NCBI GenBank assembly: GCA_964423195.1
Contig: CAYRDY010000083.1
Location: 1 to 8,870, forward strand
Reading direction: 5' to 3'
DNA: 8,870 nucleotides
Origin: CAKRHR01 sp964423195
GTDB taxonomy: Bacteria; Bacillota; Clostridia; Lachnospirales; Lachnospiraceae
In this document: positions 6,179-8,870 of the stretch, piece after piece
Position numbering within the stretch: the stretch's first letter is position 1
How the letters are laid out: each line of letters starts with the position of its first letter
Program-made: the position numbers and the translations under genes
The notes under the pieces: generated by a model
Told to the model about the DNA's origin: nothing
What the model saw: the letters and a program-made list of their open reading frames with translations, nothing else
Database searches by the model: none

Positions 6179-6715
6179 ATGTCAAAGTATGCAGGAACGA
6201 AAACGGAGAAAAATTTGTGGGAGGCCTTTGCCGGTGAGTCTCAGGCCAGGAATAAATATACCTATTTCGCGTCTGTCGCCAAAAAGGCGGGCTATGAGCA
6301 GATTGCGGCGCTTTTCTTAAAGACGGCGGAGAATGAAAAAGAACACGCGAAGCTCTGGTTCAAAGAACTGGGAGAGTTGGGCGACACCGCGCAGAATCTC
6401 CTGCACGCCGCGGAGGGTGAGAACGCGGAGTGGACAGATATGTACGCGCGTATGGCAAAAGATGCCGAGGAAGAGGGCTTTACCGAGCTGGCGGCCCGTT
6501 TCAGAGGCGTCGCTGCGATTGAAAAGACACATGAGGAGCGCTACCGCGCACTGCTGAAAAATGTGGAGACACAGCAGGTCTTTGAAAAGAGCGGTGTGCA
6601 GATCTGGGAATGTCGCAACTGCGGGCATATCGTCGTCGGCACCAAGGCGCCGGAAGTCTGTCCGGTCTGCAATCACCCGCAGAGCTATTTTGAGGTCCAC
6701 GCGGAGAATTATTGA
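6179..6715 (+). CDS. rbr: Rubrerythrin (NADH/rubredoxin-linked peroxidase)
   Basis: Rubrerythrin reduces hydrogen peroxide to water in the cytosol of anaerobes, taking electrons through its rubredoxin domain. The 178-residue protein has both standard domains. The ferritin-like four-helix bundle (1-135) carries diiron ligand motifs: E20 in AGESQAR, E53 and H56 in ENEKEH, a glutamate cluster at 97-99, and E115-x2-H118-E119. The C-terminal rubredoxin-like domain has C145-x2-C148 and C161-x2-C164 for a single iron. ATG 6179 has GGAGG (6166-6170) 8 bases upstream; a GTG directly before it (6176) is less likely. The gene has its own promoter with a PerR-like box. A membrane acyltransferase gene starts 3 bases after its stop. 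Confidence 0.95.
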   Translation: MSKYAGTKTEKNLWEAFAGESQARNKYTYFASVAKKAGYEQIAALFLKTAENEKEHAKLWFKELGELGDTAQNLLHAAEGENAEWTDMYARMAKDAEEEGFTELAARFRGVAAIEKTHEERYRALLKNVETQQVFEKSGVQIWECRNCGHIVVGTKAPEVCPVCNHPQSYFEVHAENY

Positions 6716-6718
6716 TCC

Positions 6719-7753
6719 GTGCGCGCAGTTCATACAGGACAGAAAAGATTATTTTATCCGGATCTGATTCGCGTTGTGGCCATGTTTTGTGTTTTGCTCT
6801 ATCATTTCCACATGGAAATATGGAAGCATACAGAGGGCTTTCGCGAGATTCCCTTCTTTGGGGACGGTTTTCACCAGATCAATGCGGGGCACATCGGCAT
6901 ATCGCTGTTTTTTGTCTTGTCCGGCGCGTCTCTGATGATCTCAGAGGCCCCGTTTGACCTGGCGGCCTATGCGAAGAAAAGGATTCGGACGATCTATCCG
7001 GCCTATTATATCGTCTGGGCGGGCTTTTTCCTGCTGACGCTGCTGTTTTTTCCGGCGAAATTGCGTGGAATCAAGCCCTGGACGATAATCTTCACCGTGC
7101 TTGGGCTGGATGGCCTGATCTCGGAGTGGATCCCAAATTTTTATATGGCGGGCGAGTGGTTTATCGGCTGTCTGATTCTGCTCTATGTGGTCTATCCGCT
7201 GCTCAGAATGGGCATGGCGCGCGCGCCACGCCTGTTTCTGCCGGTCGTCCTCGCGCTGTGGCTGATCGCGGTGACTGTCTCACAGACATGGCATTTTCCG
7301 ATACAGGCCGACCATATGTTTTACCTCCGGATTCCGGAATTTTTAATCGGCATGTATCTGACGCGCTTCCTGAAACGGAGCAGATGGTACCACGGCACGG
7401 CCGGACTTGCGCTCGCCGCGGTGATGACCGCTTGTTTTCACTCTCTGGGAAGGTTTGAGATTCTGCGCTATGCCGGCATCGGCATTGGCCTGTTTGTGTT
7501 TCTGAGAACAGTGGGAGAGTGGCTGTCCGTGAGAATCGGCGGATGCTTTAAAAAAATGATCCACGGCGCCGCCTCTGTCTCATACGAGGTCTTTTTGCTG
7601 CACCACGCGCCGATCATCTTTTTGGTGCGCACTTTCTTTGCGGGCAGACATCTGACATTGACGGCTGTCGCGGGCTTATTCTTGGGATGGATGATCCTGG
7701 TCATGGCCGGCGCCTGGGTGCTGCATCGGCTGTGCAGGCGGATATTTCACTGA
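6719..7753 (+). CDS. Membrane acyltransferase, acyltransferase-3 family
   Basis: This 344-residue integral membrane protein has about ten hydrophobic segments, starting near 17-33, 56-73, 92-112, 148-162 and 172-188, with more to the C-terminus. The opening RLFYPDLIRVVAMF followed by LLYHFH (with H29 and H31) matches the family pattern of a basic/Asp stretch plus helix-borne His. GHIGISLFFVLSGAS (58-71) and KKRIRTIYPAYY (86-97) are further hallmarks. Such enzymes transfer acetyl or succinyl groups to sugars, cell-wall polymers, exopolysaccharide or antibiotics; the substrate here is unknown. The start is GTG 6719, because the next in-frame start (ATG 6782) would delete the conserved N-terminus. 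GGAG (6703-6706) is 12 bases away, inside rbr, so initiation probably relies on coupling to rbr translation. Confidence 0.85.
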   Translation: MRAVHTGQKRLFYPDLIRVVAMFCVLLYHFHMEIWKHTEGFREIPFFGDGFHQINAGHIGISLFFVLSGASLMISEAPFDLAAYAKKRIRTIYPAYYIVWAGFFLLTLLFFPAKLRGIKPWTIIFTVLGLDGLISEWIPNFYMAGEWFIGCLILLYVVYPLLRMGMARAPRLFLPVVLALWLIAVTVSQTWHFPIQADHMFYLRIPEFLIGMYLTRFLKRSRWYHGTAGLALAAVMTACFHSLGRFEILRYAGIGIGLFVFLRTVGEWLSVRIGGCFKKMIHGAASVSYEVFLLHHAPIIFLVRTFFAGRHLTLTAVAGLFLGWMILVMAGAWVLHRLCRRIFH

Positions 7754-7780
7754 AATGGGACTTGCACAAATATCATTTCG

Positions 7781-7788
7781 AGGTGAGG
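7781..7788 (+). promoter_or_regulatory. Ribosome binding site of the J-domain-like gene
   Basis: AGGTGAGG lies 6 bases before GTG 7795. It fixes the start of the first fragment and shows that translation initiates here and not inside the second fragment. Confidence 0.6.
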
Positions 7789-7794
7789 ACAGAA

Positions 7795-7980
7795 GTGGAG
7801 ATCATCAAAGTAAAAAATAAAGATTATTCCCGCTACGAAGAATTGCTCCTTCAGAGAGATCAGCTTCGCAAAGAGGCTCATATTTATCATGGACTTTATG
7901 TAAAAGAATTCGGTGACCTGATGTTGTCCGTCTTTGAAAAGCAGATATCATGCTCCTGCTGTCGATCTCGTGAAAATTAA
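7795..7980 (+). pseudogene. J-domain-like protein gene, 5' fragment (frame-shifted)
   Basis: From GTG 7795, with a good ribosome site, 61 codons read VEIIKVKNKDYSRYEELLLQ followed by a charged helix (QLRKEAHIYHGLYVKEFGDLMLSVFEKQ) likely to form a coiled coil. The last eleven residues (ISCSCCRSREN) look like out-of-frame translation before the TAA at 7978-7980. The next fragment continues in frame 2, open from 7922, so the join falls within 7922-7980. The gene starts 41 bases after the acyltransferase stop. I recall related clostridial proteins in which this N-terminus belongs to a longer protein ending in a J-domain-like region, but I could not verify this here. The alternative is a genuine 61-residue protein. 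Confidence 0.55.
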
Positions 7981-8407
7981 AAAGATCTATCACAGGCTCG
8001 CGAAACAGCTGCATCCGGATATCAATCCGAAGACGAGCGAAATACCTGAACTTCTTGAATTGTGGCATGCCGTCACGACCGCTTATAACTGTAATTCTCT
8101 TGGAGATATGGAGGAGGCGGAGCTACTGGTGAATCAGGCACTGGAACGTCTTGGAATGGGCTGCACCGAGATCGAGATCCCTGATCTTTCCGGCAAGATC
8201 GAGGCGGTTGAGGCGGAGATCAGAGAGATTTGCGAGACAGACCCGTACCAGTATAAATTCCTGCTGGACAATCCGGGGCTCGTGAGAGAGAAAAAGGAAG
8301 ACCTAGAGGCGCAGCTAAAAAGTTTTTCAGATTATGAAAGGGAACTTGACATGATTATTGATGAATTGCTCAAGAGCGGAACGGAGTTCATACGGATCAT
8401 GAATTAA
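7934..8407 (+). pseudogene. J-domain-like protein gene, 3' fragment
   Basis: The second frame can be read from TTG 7934 (157 residues), but no ribosome site precedes this or GTG 7970, so it is probably the remainder of the preceding gene. Residues 14-55 (KIKKIYHRLAKQLHPDINP, then ELLELWHAVTTAYN) resemble helices II and III of a DnaJ J-domain. H27-P28-D29 is the HPD motif that stimulates the Hsp70 ATPase, and basic residues precede it on helix II. After this come acidic, amphipathic helices, likely coiled coil (about 70-150), with DPYQYKFLLDNP in the middle. No zinc-finger or G/F region is present, so it is not a canonical DnaJ. The coding end (TAA 8405-8407) is close to the HIRAN gene. The J-domain reading is inference from the motif and its flanking residues. 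Confidence 0.6.
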
Positions 8408-8460
8408 GCATCAAAAAAGACGAATTTGTATCTCTCATAGAAAATCATGATCTCGGAGAC

Positions 8461-8784
8461 GTGATCAAGCCGCTGACCAAAGAGATCCATCTGTTTGACT
8501 CTTATGTAGCCGGAACGACGCATCTTACCGACCCCTCTGTCTTGGAGACGATTCAGATTGGAGACAGGCTCTCTCTGATGCGGAAGGATAATCAATTTGA
8601 CAGCAACGCCATCATGATTTTGACGGAGGATAAGAAAAAACTCGGTTATGTCCCGGAGAAGGACAATATTGTCTTTGCGCGTCTGATGGACGCCGGCAAA
8701 CGCCTGATTGCAAGGATCACAAAGATTGAGAGACGCGGACATTTTCACCGGATCAGTATTCGCATCTTCCTGGTTGATTTCTGA
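8461..8784 (+). CDS. HIRAN-domain protein
   Basis: HIRAN domains bind DNA ends or 3' ssDNA termini in HLTF/Rad5 helicases; in bacteria they occur in small stand-alone proteins of unclear function. Counting from GTG 8461 there are 107 residues: FDSYVAGTTHL (12-22), GDRLSL (34-39), DNQFDSNAI (43-51), then KKLGYVPEKDN (59-69) and FARLMDAGK (72-80). These follow the HIRAN pattern, and no helicase or nuclease domain is attached. The start is uncertain. GGAG (8455-8458) is only 2 bases before the GTG. The frame is open upstream from 8365, and codons 8401-8460 (ELSIKKDEFVSLIENHDLGD) look like protein, yet no ATG, GTG or TTG precedes them. The true N-terminus may use a rare start (ATT 8365 or ATA 8437), or the start may have been lost. 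Confidence 0.7.
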   Translation: MIKPLTKEIHLFDSYVAGTTHLTDPSVLETIQIGDRLSLMRKDNQFDSNAIMILTEDKKKLGYVPEKDNIVFARLMDAGKRLIARITKIERRGHFHRISIRIFLVDF

Positions 8785-8828
8785 TCGAGGGTAGATGGGG
8801 CAGTAAAATAGCGGTAATAAATAAAATT

Positions 8829-8868
8829 ATCCGGCCGATTTGCCCGCATGCGGGCAAATCGACCGGAT
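8829..8868. terminator. 40-bp GC-rich palindrome, possible bidirectional terminator
   Basis: From 8829 to 8868 the sequence is self-complementary except for one mismatch (C8835/A8862). A 13-bp arm reads CGATTTGCCCGCA and is followed directly by its complement. The left flank (AATAAATAAAATTAT) would give a U-rich tail to a transcript on the minus strand. For plus-strand transcripts the tail lies beyond the window end. It is placed where the rbr-to-HIRAN unit should end. A cruciform or REP-like repeat is an alternative. Confidence 0.55.
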
Positions 8869-8870
8869 TG

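Noticed and set aside
7744..7756. ATTTCA-C-TGAAAT inverted repeat at the acyltransferase stop codon
   Set aside because: The arms are short and AT-rich with no T-run after them, so it is neither a convincing terminator nor a clear operator.
1..8870. CRISPR array, transposon ends, tRNA or rRNA genes
   Set aside because: I saw no regularly spaced repeats, transposase-like proteins, or recognisable structural RNA sequence anywhere in the window.

Overview
The window looks like a chromosomal segment of a strictly anaerobic member of the Clostridia, most likely Lachnospiraceae-like. The reasons are a four-subunit 2-oxoacid:ferredoxin oxidoreductase, a two-domain rubrerythrin, strong GGAGG-type ribosome sites, use of TTG and GTG starts, and a small J-domain-like/HIRAN gene pair that I associate, from memory, with that family. 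Base composition is moderately GC-rich. I see no phage, insertion sequence, tRNA, rRNA or CRISPR array.

Layout. (1) 1-975, plus strand: the 3' end of a HipA-like kinase gene, overlapped by a Cof-type HAD phosphatase gene whose 3' end is followed by a partial 73-bp-period duplication of its own tail. (2) 949-5070, minus strand: an operon transcribed right to left, porG-porD-porA-porB followed by a CobL/CbiT-like gene whose S-adenosylmethionine motif is degenerate. The operon has a good sigma-A promoter with an extended -10, and a perfect 15-bp palindrome sits on that -10. (3) 5160-6097, minus strand: moaC followed by a small gene of unknown function that ends in an intrinsic terminator. (4) 6108-8868, plus strand: rubrerythrin with a PerR-like operator, a membrane acyltransferase almost touching it, a J-domain-like gene broken into two reading frames, a HIRAN-domain gene whose start is unclear, and a large palindrome at the window edge.

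How the genes work together. PorGDAB would oxidise pyruvate (or a related 2-oxoacid) to acyl-CoA, reducing ferredoxin through the clusters of PorB and PorD. The CobL-like protein is translated from the same message but has lost the glycine-rich S-adenosylmethionine signature. It may therefore be a repurposed, non-methylating accessory protein. This is the most unusual feature in the window. MoaC makes the molybdopterin precursor, but no other moa gene is visible. Rubrerythrin detoxifies peroxide, consistent with the PerR-like box in front of it. The acyltransferase, J-domain-like and HIRAN genes follow on the same strand without an obvious terminator until the end of the window.
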